A stretch of DNA of 64,000 bases from Gymnopus androsaceus JB14 (lineage: Eukaryota; Basidiomycota; Agaricomycetes; Agaricales; Omphalotaceae), in assembly GCA_009733575.1 (NCBI GenBank), contig ML769392.1:186001-250000 (forward strand), given 5' to 3'. The position numbers were made by a program, and so were the translations under genes. The notes beneath the pieces are model-generated. The model had not been told where the DNA came from, ran no database searches, and saw only the letters and a list, made by a program, of their open reading frames with translations. This document shows, piece by piece, positions 35,024-45,538 of the stretch (its first letter is position 1; each line of letters opens with the position of its first letter).

Positions 35024-35500
35024 TGACGACGGAACTTATCGGACCGGGGGCTCACTGAATAATTTTTAGCCTCTTTGACACTTTCCCGTACGTCCATAAT
35101 TCCTCCGGCTCAGAATCTTCTTCAAGCAGTGGTACTCTTCAGATTTGCATAAATTGGTATAACATGAAAAGAGGGAATATGCTTGCAGTATTAGTCTAAG
35201 TAATAGTGTAGTCCAAGCTACTTAGCTATACAATGGGACTGGGGAGCATAGCAAGATGTTACTAGTGGGTTATCAAGGCAAGGTTCGGGAATTCAAGACT
35301 CACGGATCACCGTCTTCGGAGGCAAGAACAAGAATGACCCGATCCTCCGGAAACCCATTCGCATACCTCGTACTTTCATAGCTCTTAGTGTCACACATAA
35401 TTCAGGAAGGATATAGATAAGATTATAAGGTCTAGTGACAATTTTAACGACGACCAAAGAGTGTAGACAGCAAGCGATTGAACAACTGAACAATATCCAC
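35024..35500. other. Intergenic between AAC 3' end and caspase-like promoter
   Basis: 477 bp, both flanking genes on the minus strand. It contains the right copy of the direct repeat. No gene seen. Confidence 0.5.
35401..35450 (+). repeat. Diverged direct repeat, right copy
   Basis: Partner of 33231-33280, about 2.17 kb away, same orientation, about 78 percent identical by eye over 50 bp. Confidence 0.5.
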
Positions 35501-37259
35501 TTAACCGGATCCTGCAAGTGATGTGAAGAGTGAGAGGTGGGATTAGCGATAGCAGAAGCAGCTTACCACCAGAGTAAACCTAGAAGGATTCAGATTAGAG
35601 GGATTCTGAGCTTTTAATGATTTGAAACACACCTTGCCGAATACAGCAGCCTGGAAGACATCGTACCTGCAGGAAAGACTTGTCAGAGCAAAGGTCGAGT
35701 AGATAGCGAACCAACTTACAGGGACAATACACCGGCTCCCGCCACTGGAATCGCCGCCAATTTTGGGATAATTTTTAGAAAAGCAAGGGAATAGGCGGAA
35801 GAGAGATCCCGGAGATTGGAGAAATAAAATAAAAAACATCGCCACAGTCAGTAACAACACAAATGGAAGGTAGTTCAGCAGTGAGATATGCTTGCCTCCT
35901 CTCAGAATGTTTGCAGCTAAAGGGAAGTCAATCAGAATACTGCGCAAGGTAAACAGCCCAAAGGACACTCACCTGCACCCTTGAAGAGCGAAGAAGCACC
36001 CTCCTTGGCAATAATTTGGCTTCCAGCATCGAACATGGACTTGTAGTTCACACCAGATCCAGAAGTCATCATCATACGACGACTGGGAAAGCAAAAGGTA
36101 AGAAGGGATTAGGCAGACAGAAATTGTCTGCGTACCGAATAGTGTCCAGAGGGTAAGAGGCAAGACCAGCACCGATGGTGACACCCCAACCGAGAAGGAA
36201 GGAGGCCAAGAAGCTACCCTGGAGAGCACCGACGAGGACGACGGGCTCTACAAAAATATTGAGAAACCATAAATGATCCATTAGGATATGACGTACTGAG
36301 GGAATCGTAGACACCAAAGTAGAGACCACGGTAGACAATGATACCAACGACGGAGGGAACGAAACCACGGTAGAGACCGGCAATACCGTCAGAAGCAAGA
36401 GTCTTCCTGTAGACGTCAACGAGACCGTTGAACTGACGTTCTCCTCCACCCTTAGCGGAAGACTTGGCGTCGTTGGCAAGACGTGTACGTGCGTAATCGA
36501 GCGAGTAGACGAACAACAATGACGATGCTCCAGCTGCTCCACCAGAGGCGACGTTACCAGCGAACCACTTCCAGTATCCCTCGTCCTTCTTGAAACCGAA
36601 CAGGGATTTGAAGTAATCCTCTATCAGTCGGGAGTTAGACCAGGACAGAACAAGAAAATCGAATGCACGAACTGAAAGCAAAGTTGAGAGCCTGGGTAGG
36701 GAAGTATCGGATAACGTTGGCAGTGTTTCCTCTCCAAAGGGCAGAGACACCCTCATCTCTAGTGGTACGCCCAAAGGCATCTGCGATACCCTGAAGACTT
36801 GTTAGTTGACGAAAAAAAAAAAAAAGATTCGTAGTGATATCGCATTACCTTGTAAGGTGAAGCAAGACGACCTTGTTTGATCTACAAAGAAATATGAATG
36901 AAAGGCATGGTATTTGTGAAGAGTAACGAGTCTACCATTTCATCCTGGTTCTGAATCAGGAGCTTAATACGCTCAATGGGGGCGGCAGCAGTTTTTGAGA
37001 CGGCCTAAAGAGGGAGGTTGGTTGGTTAATCTTCATTCAACGACAATGACAAAAGCACGTACAGCACTGACACCTAAACCACGGGTCTCGGTGTTTAGTT
37101 TCTTTTCAAGCAGCTATAAATCCTTCAGTCTTACCACCCATGAGGAAATCCACTGTACACAAGAAATGTGAGCTGGCATGTAAGAAGCACGGAAAAAAGA
37201 CAGAAAAACGAACCAGCAAAGTCCTGGGGAGTCTTAACTCTCTTTTTTATCTCGGCCAT
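35501..37259 (-). CDS. AAC: Mitochondrial ADP/ATP carrier
   Basis: Inner-membrane exchanger of ADP for ATP, three mitochondrial-carrier repeats. It begins [16 protein letters not shown] and carries [75 protein letters not shown] (the diagnostic RRRMMM) and [17 protein letters not shown], ending VYSGGSG. There are at least 12 exons, including 18 nt and 11 nt (37063-37073). The intron from 35895 begins GCAAGC and is about 150 bp, the longest of the inferred GC-AG introns. The last exon holds only the end of the glycine-rich tail. Confidence 0.94.
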
Positions 37260-37784
37260 TTTTAGAGAAGAGTAATTTTACAGTGAAAATCCAAGGAAGA
37301 GGAAACAAGCGACGCGAAAGAGCTGGCGGGAGGAAGGATAGATTCGGAAAGGAAAACGGACATCTCCGCTTATTTAACCATCCGGCAGTTCGGCCAGATC
37401 TTGTCCGAGCACGATAAGCAAACGATAAGATATTCACATTTATTTGGAGGCACTGGACACTAACTACTATGCTCAAGTTATATAACTAAACCGAGTGTTC
37501 CTATCGGCGTCAGCTATATCTCGGAAAGACTCACTTCTAAGCAGACTGAAGCAGGCTGAAACGTACATTCTACGATCCTCGTCTGCGAGAGTCCGCTGCT
37601 CTCGATGGTTCCAATTGCGGGAGTTAAAAGTTCCGAAGTCGTTTGTGAATGTGGTTCGACCAAGATGTAAGATGTATGTAAGTACATGGCCCGCAAAATC
37701 TGAAATACAATTGTCCAATACTGCTATATATAAAATGACAAACGACGCGACCACCATGAGATGAGTGCTAAATAACATTCCAAT
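37260..37784. other. Intergenic, ADP/ATP carrier promoter
   Basis: 525 bp upstream of the carrier gene and downstream of the kinesin stop. Pyrimidine-rich on the minus strand close to the carrier start. No gene or repeat recognised. Confidence 0.5.
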
Positions 37785-40250
37785 CTACCGGGTCTGTTTC
37801 TTTGCCGTACCAAGTGTTGTATTGTTCACCTGCAGACAGAAAGGGTTAGCAAGCCATGCATAAACAACACAAAGTCCGTAGGCCTACCTTTGTTGCAAAT
37901 CGAAGAGATGTCAGTGACTCGTTCAAGTGTGTAGCCAAAGGCGAAAGGTTAAGAACCATCTATTCATCGTGTTAGGGCAATTTGGATCAAGTAGAGAAGA
38001 ATCACTAACCAAGGTCTTGGAGTTTCCGCTCAAAGAGTTTTGAAGCAGGTAGGTGAGCTTCGAGTTTCGATACGGAATGTGTTTGTCTCCCTTCTCCCCC
38101 TTCTCGCCAAGAGCAGCAATAACATCACCCAGACGCACTCAAGCTCCGGTTGATACTCTGCGTCTCCTTCAACCGATCCTTGTCATTGCCACCACCAGTT
38201 CCGAACCCACTCCCGAAACTGACATTAATCCTTTCACTCCCAGCAAGGTCCACTAGGTTCAAGCATCCCTCGCAGGTCTCACCTGTCCCCGCGTTCGTCC
38301 CGGAAATTCGGAGGGTGAAGACAGAAGTGAGATCTCGAAGATCGCTCGTTCATCAACGTGGCCGCAACGCTCCTACGCGACTGAGCAGAGGAAAGAAGAG
38401 TCGCGTACTTGCGTTGGTGAAGTCAAATGGAACGACAGTAAGGTCGGTGACGCGTGTCGATCCGGTCTTGGGATCGTGCTTGATATCGTGCTTTTTCTTG
38501 TCGAATTCGTGTTTCCCCAGGAGGTCGTTGATAGTCTCATTATACTGGTAGACGAAGCTGTTAGTTTAAAATGCACATATAGTTCAAATTTCATAACCTC
38601 ACTATCTCCAGAAATTGCCCTTCCATCATGGTACAACCAACCTTTGCTCTGTAGATCTTCCGCGACACGGAAGACTTGCTCTACGGCTCTTGGAATCATA
38701 GCCCTTGGTTGCATCGGTCTGAGAAATGGCATCAGTATAGTTTATGTAGAAATAAATCGCAATACGCACAGAGCCACCTTCCATTGTAAAAGATTTGCCA
38801 GAGCCCGTCTGACCGTACGCAAAAATACAGACATTATATCCGTCCACAGAGCTCTGGGCGAGCATCGAAATTTCCTCGAATACCTCTGCTTGAGAAGATT
38901 CGGGTTCGAAGACCTTTGGAACACGAATCAGTAAAGAATCATGCCATGCACAGTGAGACTGACCTTGTCGAAACTGAAATTGTAGCTTTCCTTTCTCTCC
39001 TGGCCAGTCGCGCTTTCGCTCGACGACCAGAGGGTAATTTCCTTGTGATCTCGACGGTCTGGGAAAGCCATATCAGCCGTGAGCTCCTGGCGAACAAGGG
39101 CAAGTTCCTCCGTAGACGGGGGCTCGGGGCTATTTGACTCAGAGCGACCACCAGAAATGCGAACGGGCGATGGAACATCGGAAGGCAGCACTGGCCGAAC
39201 ACGACAAAAAACCCGGATGTTGCCTTTCAACTCCTGCACCATGTTGTGCAACTTTCGCCTAACAGAGCAATGAGATTACAGTAACGTCACCAGAGTTCGT
39301 TCCACGTACCTCATCGACTCGTTCTCCATAGCTTCTTTCCTGAGCTCGTCCACTTGGTACTGCGCCGTCTCGAGCTTGAGAGTGAGCTCAGCAATCGTTC
39401 GTGAATCGGTGTCGGTTTTAGCATGCAGAGCTGTATTCTGAGTTTGTAAGGAGCGGTTTTCGGATGTCAAGGTGAGTTGGGCATTGGCTTCGTGATTGAG
39501 GGTCGATTTCAGCGACGACACGGTTTCGCGTTCCCGGTCGAGATCGTTCCGGCAATTCCTCAGTTCCTCATTCACCTCCCGTACCACTCTATCCTTTTTC
39601 TGCAAATCCATCTCTAGTTCAGTAATCTCCTGCGCATGTTTCCTTCGGAGCTTGTCCAGTTCGTCACTGGCGATAGTGAGCTCTGCACGTTGGCTGAGTT
39701 CTTGCTCTTTGGATAATGCAAGTTGGCGAGATAGTGCGTGATGGTTTTCCTGCAACTCCACGACCTTTGCCCGCTCTGCTTCCATTTCTGCAGCCAACCT
39801 GGCGGTATCCGCGGCTCTAGCCTCGTCTATGGAAGAGAGCTTGGTGTAAACATCATCGAGGCAACGATCATCTGAGGCTCGCTGAGTGCCTAGACGACCT
39901 GAGCCTGAAGCAGTTCGTCCGCCGCGAGTAGCGGCAGGTTTCGAGGCGGTTCGAGCTGAGTTTGTCGGCGGAGCACTCGTGCCTCTCGCGCTGGTGGATT
40001 TGTTTGAACCTAGCGTGGGTGCACGAGGTTTGGTATTAGTGACAGATTTTGGAGCAGTATTGGAGCTTCTGGTGAGATTTGTTGCTGTGCGAGAAGGTTG
40101 GAGGTGACCTCGGGCCAGCTTTTTGACAGGCTGCTCCGATTCTTCATCTTCCTCTGGAATAGCTTTGCGTTTCATGGAAGGGCCAGGTGCTGAATTCTGG
40201 ACGGGTGAAGAGCTTCGAATGCGAGGTAGCGGTAACCGAGACTGTGACAT
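37785..40250 (-). CDS. KAR3: Kinesin-14 (Kar3/Ncd-type) motor
   Basis: Minus-end directed C-terminal kinesin of the spindle. The Ser/Pro-rich basic N terminus ([16 protein letters not shown]) is followed by a long coiled coil ([18 protein letters not shown] through [16 protein letters not shown]), then the neck and motor. Motor marks are [17 protein letters not shown], the P-loop [14 protein letters not shown], switch [10 protein letters not shown], switch [24 protein letters not shown], and [19 protein letters not shown]. Two one-base insertions near 38325 and 38133 break the motor frame right inside these invariant motifs. That points to sequence error, not decay. It is divergent from the kinase gene. 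Confidence 0.92.
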
Positions 40251-40415
40251 TGTCGAACTCAGCGCAAACAGCGTAGTGTTGAGTTCAGAAATCAGAATTA
40301 AATGAACAGCTGAGTCACGTGAGCGCGCTCGGGAGGGCCGTCGGTAAACCCGGTCCTTGGACATTTGTGGCGAATACCTTTCTCGCACCCACTTCCACTT
40401 CTTCTTCCTGCATCC

Positions 40416-41256
40416 ATGGCCGATAGTGAATCTGATAGTGAATTTCCTGAACTCAACCCCGGATTTCTTGATTCAGCTTCCGTATGTACACACAATGAAA
40501 ACGATCATCTACTGTATGATTTTTTCCTTCTAGGTACATGGCGAAAGCCTGTGTCAACCAACGAGGAGCAAATGTACAAGATACTCACTCCGCATCCCAG
40601 AATCCTTGCATACCACGGAATAGCAGAAATGGACTACGACGACTGTCTTATCCTTGAGTAGCCTTGAGTACCACTCAAATGGTGACTTGTGGACCTATCT
40701 GCTAAACAATGATCCACCACTGGCCAATCGAATCAATTGGGCACTTGAGATTGCTGAAGGTCTTTGCTACATCCACTCAAAGGCTGTTGTCTGGGCAGAT
40801 GCTCATTTCAGTAACATCTTGGTCACTAGAGATCTCCATGTCGTTTTAGCCGACTTTGGCTTCTCTCTCATCTCCCCTTCACCGTTCCATCACCAAACGA
40901 CGCTCCCTCCCCCCGTCTTTGCCTGTCCAAAACTGTATTATGGCGGAACACCTAACCGCGTTGATATATTTGCATTTGGGATCATGCTATTTGCGCTGTT
41001 GATGAGACGATTTCCTTGGACTGCTAATCTCAATCCAAGCTTGGATGAACAAATCCAAGTCGTACTTACTCACGGGAAATTCAAATGGGATGTCATTGAG
41101 GACAAAACGTCAAAGGATTATTTTGGGCCTATTGTGGAGAAATGCTTCAAGATAGGATATACCAGTGGAAGCGAGATATTTGACGACATGAAACAGGTAA
41201 GTGCCAAGTGGTTCCAGGAAGTCGAAAACGAACAGTATGTATTTTCACCATCTTGA
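40416..41256 (+). CDS. Small protein-kinase-like protein, frame broken by a 10-bp duplication
   Basis: Protein kinase fold: ILEYHSNGDLWTYL, WALEIAEGLCYIHSK, catalytic loop VVWADAHFSNILV (Asp and Asn kept, the usual HRD replaced by WAD), DFG as VLADFGFS, GTPNRVDIFAFGIMLFALL and a helical end. Relatives with WCDAHF loops are common in mushroom genomes. The N lobe is short. Exon 1 would be 40416-40481; its phase fits only an acceptor at about 40546. At 40651-40670 a 10-bp tandem duplication creates TAG and shifts the frame. Removing one copy restores ILEYHSNGD. Either a damaged allele or an assembly artefact. The coding end may be 41292 if a last intron is used. Confidence 0.7.
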
Positions 41257-41513
41257 CTTTGGTCTGTACTTAAAATTCTTTTTTCATAGGTGATCTGGGT
41301 GTTGGAAGGTGTTTGTAATACCTTGTTGCTATGTTTTGTATCATGTTTTGTCTCATGTAAACTGTAGTGTTATCGCTTCTTGTTCTCTCCATTTTCAATT
41401 TGAATATGTTGAATATGTTGAATAATTGTAGTTATTGTAAAGTATACAACACGAAATACGAATGATGATGCAAAACAAGCCTAGTACGAGCCAAAATAAA
41501 ACAATACAGAGTG

Positions 41514-44062
41514 CTATCCCCACCGCGAATTTGAACTAGCACCACTTCCTCGAGAACTACTGTAACCGTTGATGGGAGGAAGCTGAGCTACACCATTAGG
41601 TGGTCTCGTAAACCCGGCGTGGAATGAAGGAAGAGATGTCGGTGTGGAAGGAGAAGAGGAATTATAGGTAGAAGTTAGGCGTAGATTACCGGGAGCTGGA
41701 GCAGAACCTACAGCACGCGCCGCGTTAATTCCCGGAATTGAACGAGAGGTATCTTCGCCATTAACGCGGAGTGAAGAACTGTCGGCAGGGGTGAAATCAG
41801 CCGTTTTGGCCTTCTTCCAAATGCTTTCCGTCGGAGAAACAGCATCTGATGCTTTTCGTTTCCCAGCGTTCCGCGGAGGAGGAGGCTCATCGTCGTCCGA
41901 GTCTATCGTCAGGTCTATCACATCTCCGGCTAGCGTCTGCGGAACTGAAGATTGCGATTGCGACGCGGAGGATAGATTGCCGAAAGAAGAAGGAGACAGC
42001 TCCCTTTTCACCCTCCCTTCATCCTCATCGTCCGAATCGAGCACGGTTATCTCAATATTGGGCTTCCGTACGCCATTAGGACCTGTACTAGAAGATGAGG
42101 GATTCCCATTGGGAAGCGGTGTTCTGGCGGCAGAAGCGGGTTTTCGCATAGAGGCATTCGATGTCTTTGGAGGATGCATCAGCTTCCAGCTAGGAGAGCC
42201 ATATTTGTTGTCTGACGTGTGCCATTCCCCGTCGGCTTCGACCATCACATCATCCACGCTATCCGGACAGTCTTTGAGAATACTCTCGGAAAAGCTGGGG
42301 CAGGATAAATGAGCGCTTTCCACGATACGGAAAAAATACGGTAGCCTCACCCGTCAATGATAAGATCACTAACTTCCAGTGTTTTCTCGCAGACAGGACA
42401 TAGCCATGTCGTGGTTTGCTCGTTGACACTGAACCACGACGTTGCATCAAAACACTGGACGTGCACACACTTTGACGAACGGCAAGGGGTGGCGATACGC
42501 GCAAGTGTTAGCTGAAACAAACGTGAGCTTTGATATCATTCTAGCATGCAAGACACGTACAGGACACTTCAACGACATTTTCTGCGGCCCGGCAACGATG
42601 TCGTCGTCCTCTAAACTATTAGCTTGCACTGCATCAAGTTTTAGTAAAGCGAAATTGACAGAAAAAGACGAAGACCTACTCTTATTCTTGATCTTTTCGC
42701 TACTTTCGAAATGATTTCGCTTGAGGTTGTCAACCAAATTTACTACAGAGGTTGACTCGACCAGCTTCAGAGTTAGGTAGTATTTCTGCAACAAACACAC
42801 GTCAATCTATGGGCTATGTTAGGGGGAGGAGTGCAATCACCTTTGGTTGTGGAGGTTGCTGGCTATTCACATATATCATGTCTACTCGATTGGTACTGGT
42901 AACAAACTCGACGTATTTGTCCAACTCTGGAGGGGGCGCAGTGCCAGGCTTCTTCTTTAGCCCTTTGAGACTGGCAGTTATTTGTACCGTATTTACGCGC
43001 ACCTCGCAAGTTGAAGGGAATTCGATTGGGCAATGTGAAGGAAATGTGCGAAAGTTGGAGTTGGGAGAGTAGAATGTGGAGGATGTACAGAATAGTCGTA
43101 GGTGATAGTTTGAGCTAGAACCGATCACTATAGCAGTCCAAGTTGGAGGCACCATAAAAACTCACTTGACAGCTTTTAGCTTGGTAATTTGATCTTGGCT
43201 GAGGTTGAAAGTTAGTGTGGCTTGTTTGCGATCGCCGACGCTCTGGGATTCTACAAAGAAGTATGAGAAAGAGACTGGTCCATATTGAACGAGACAAACC
43301 GGGACACTCGACGACTTCAGCAATTGTCTCGTGAACTCGGAAGAAGGGAGATGCTTTAAATCGCAACTCTGAAAGACAATTAGCGTCGTAAGTTTTCTAA
43401 AAACTGAAAGAGAAAAAAGTGTACGCACCTGGCTTTGAGTTGATCGGAGGCTTCAGGGAAGAGGAAGATCCTGAGGAACCTAAAGGTGGAACGAGTTCGC
43501 GGGACGAGTACGAATTGATGAAACTGCTCGTACTCAGAACTGCGCTCGGAGGAGTATAGCCAGGTAATTTTCCGATTGAGGATGAGGAAGCGTAGGCATT
43601 CGTCACTGAGCTTGAGGTACGTTGTAGTGGATTAGTTCGTGCAGGGGTATAGCTGAGGTGGAAAAGGTTAGAAACGCGATAAATATAGTGTGGCACCAGA
43701 TAACAAAGGACAGATTCCGGCTGGTCACTGCATACAGTAGATTTAGGACTCACGTTCCAGAGTTCCGGACCTGATAGAAAATTTGTTTCGCCTTTAACCA
43801 TTTGTCCACCGAGTTTGCGTGTTTCCAGCTATCGATAGTATGCACAATTCTGTCGATAATATCCTGCTTTTTCCCCGACTTTGAGAAATGAGTACCACAC
43901 TCGTCATTAAACCCTCCAAGGATTTGCTTCAGCCTGTCAACAGTGTTGTGCTTGACGTTATGGCGGAGTACCTGCATCCAAAACAAGCCATTAATCCACG
44001 AGCCACAGATTGAGAAAAGTTGGACTTGCTTCAAAATCGTTCCAAGCATCATTGGCAGCCAT
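41514..44062 (-). CDS. SIZ1: SIZ/PIAS-type SUMO E3 ligase
   Basis: SUMO ligase with SAP, PINIT and MIZ/SP-RING domains. SAP: RHNVKHNTVDRLKQIL with SKSGKKQDIIDRI. PINIT: FKASPFFRVHETI, CPIEFPSTCEVRVN. SP-RING zinc ligands: CVHVQCFDATSWF and TWLCPVCEKTLEV. After this come Ser-rich and acidic stretches with SIM-like VIDLTIDSDDDE and IEITVLDSDDEDE, as in yeast Siz proteins. The first exon (MAANDAWNDFE) joins the SAP exon in phase only through a GC-AG intron, 43972-44029, starting GCAAGT. A start at 44052 with a GT donor also fits in frame but breaks the conserved N terminus. Divergent from RRP36 by 152 bp. Confidence 0.9.
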
Positions 44063-44214
44063 TGAAGCAGGATGAAAGAAGGAGATAATTATCTCTTTCG
44101 AGTTGCAATTGGAACTTGGAAGAGAAGAAGAGATTCAAACTCGGTCGCCCGCCGCTGTGCCCAGGTCACGCATTCTGAGTCAACGCCAACTTTTTTCTCG
44201 GCGCTTGTTCATTA

Positions 44215-45423
44215 ATGACATCCATAAAGGAAATCGACCCTCACTGGGACAGCAATTCAGAGGTAGATGAAGCTGACGCTGACGCCCCTAGAGTCGCTCA
44301 GTGGGTCGATGAAGATGACCTGCATAGCGACAGCGGGTCTTCCGAGCTTCCAGCCATGGTAAGCGCGATATCTGCTGCATGTCACCAATTCTAATTCATA
44401 GCTCAAGACTTCGCTTGAAGATGGTACCCTATTCCCTAGAAATCAAGCTTAAAACTAAGGTCATTAGTAGATCTTTCTAGTCTTCCTATGGGCGCCCTTA
44501 GACGTGCAGAGAAAGTAATCAATGTCCAGAATGACCCTGGTACCTCTGACAGTGAAAGTGAATCATCTCAAGACTCTGAAGATGAGGATGCAGCTCCTCG
44601 AAAGCCAGAGTGGAGCACCAAGCCAAGGTCGGACATTGCAAAACGAAAGAATAAACATGCGTAGGTCTCCATGATCTTTGATATTCCCTAACTCATCTTA
44701 CCAATAGTCCTACGGAAGTCACTTCCAAGAAGCCTGTTACTAGGCGAAGAACCGTCATAGACGTTCAGACTCCGGTTCGTCTACCACCTTTCAGACCTTC
44801 CCAATAGCTGACAATTGACTAGCAAGCAAGGGATCCTCGATTCCTACCCATCACAGGCGAATTCTCATCACATAAATTTGCTCAAAACTATCAGTTCTTG
44901 AGTGAATCTCACAAAACGGAGCTATCGACTCTTCGCGAGAACCTCAAGCGAGCGAGAAAATTGCTTGCTTCCTCCCCTCGAGATACACGACACGAACGAG
45001 AAGCGGAAATCAGTCGTTTGGAACTGGCAATGAAAAGAGCAGAAAGTGCGGTCAACAAGGATCGACGGGATGCGATTGAGCAAGAAGCTCTTCGCTCGGC
45101 TTCAAAACATGAACGAGAGAAACAACAGTCGGGCAAAGGCAAATGGTACATGAAGGACTGTAAGTAGTCACATTTTTCTCCCAAGATATCCAACTAATGG
45201 CATTTCCTCAACAGCCGAAAAGAAGGAGTTTTTGGTAAAAGCAAAATACGATGCTCTTGCAGAGCAAGGAGGTCAGAGGGCTGTAAAAAAGAGTATCGAG
45301 AAGAAACGAAAAAAGATAGCACAAAAGGAAAAGAAATCGAGACCATTTGCAAAAGGTAGTTTTGCAGAAGGTTCTTCAAGCAGTCAAGATAGGCATAGGG
45401 AGAAACGAAGGAAGTTGAATTAG
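44215..45423 (+). CDS. RRP36: RRP36-like rRNA processing protein
   Basis: Nucleolar factor for early cleavages of pre-rRNA. The N-terminal half is acidic (EDDLHSDSGSSELP, SDSESESSQDSEDEDAA). The conserved half has QARDPRFLPITGEF, FAQNYQFLSESHKTELSTL, a charged coiled coil and KGKWYMKDSEKKEFL. It ends in a basic Lys-rich tail (SIEKKRKKIAQKEKKS). About seven exons; frame intact. It shares a 152-bp promoter with SIZ1. Confidence 0.9.
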
Positions 45424-45538
45424 TGTACTTATATACTTAGCCGTATGGGAATTGTTGAAATATATTCTGCGGAGCGCTATTATTGCACTTGCCGATGATC
45501 AACATTCAACGCCACGCTCGTTATGAGCTGAAGCAGCC

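Noticed and set aside
36214..37100. Separate small gene within the ADP/ATP carrier
   Set aside because: The minus frames here are exons of the carrier; in-frame extensions run through introns.
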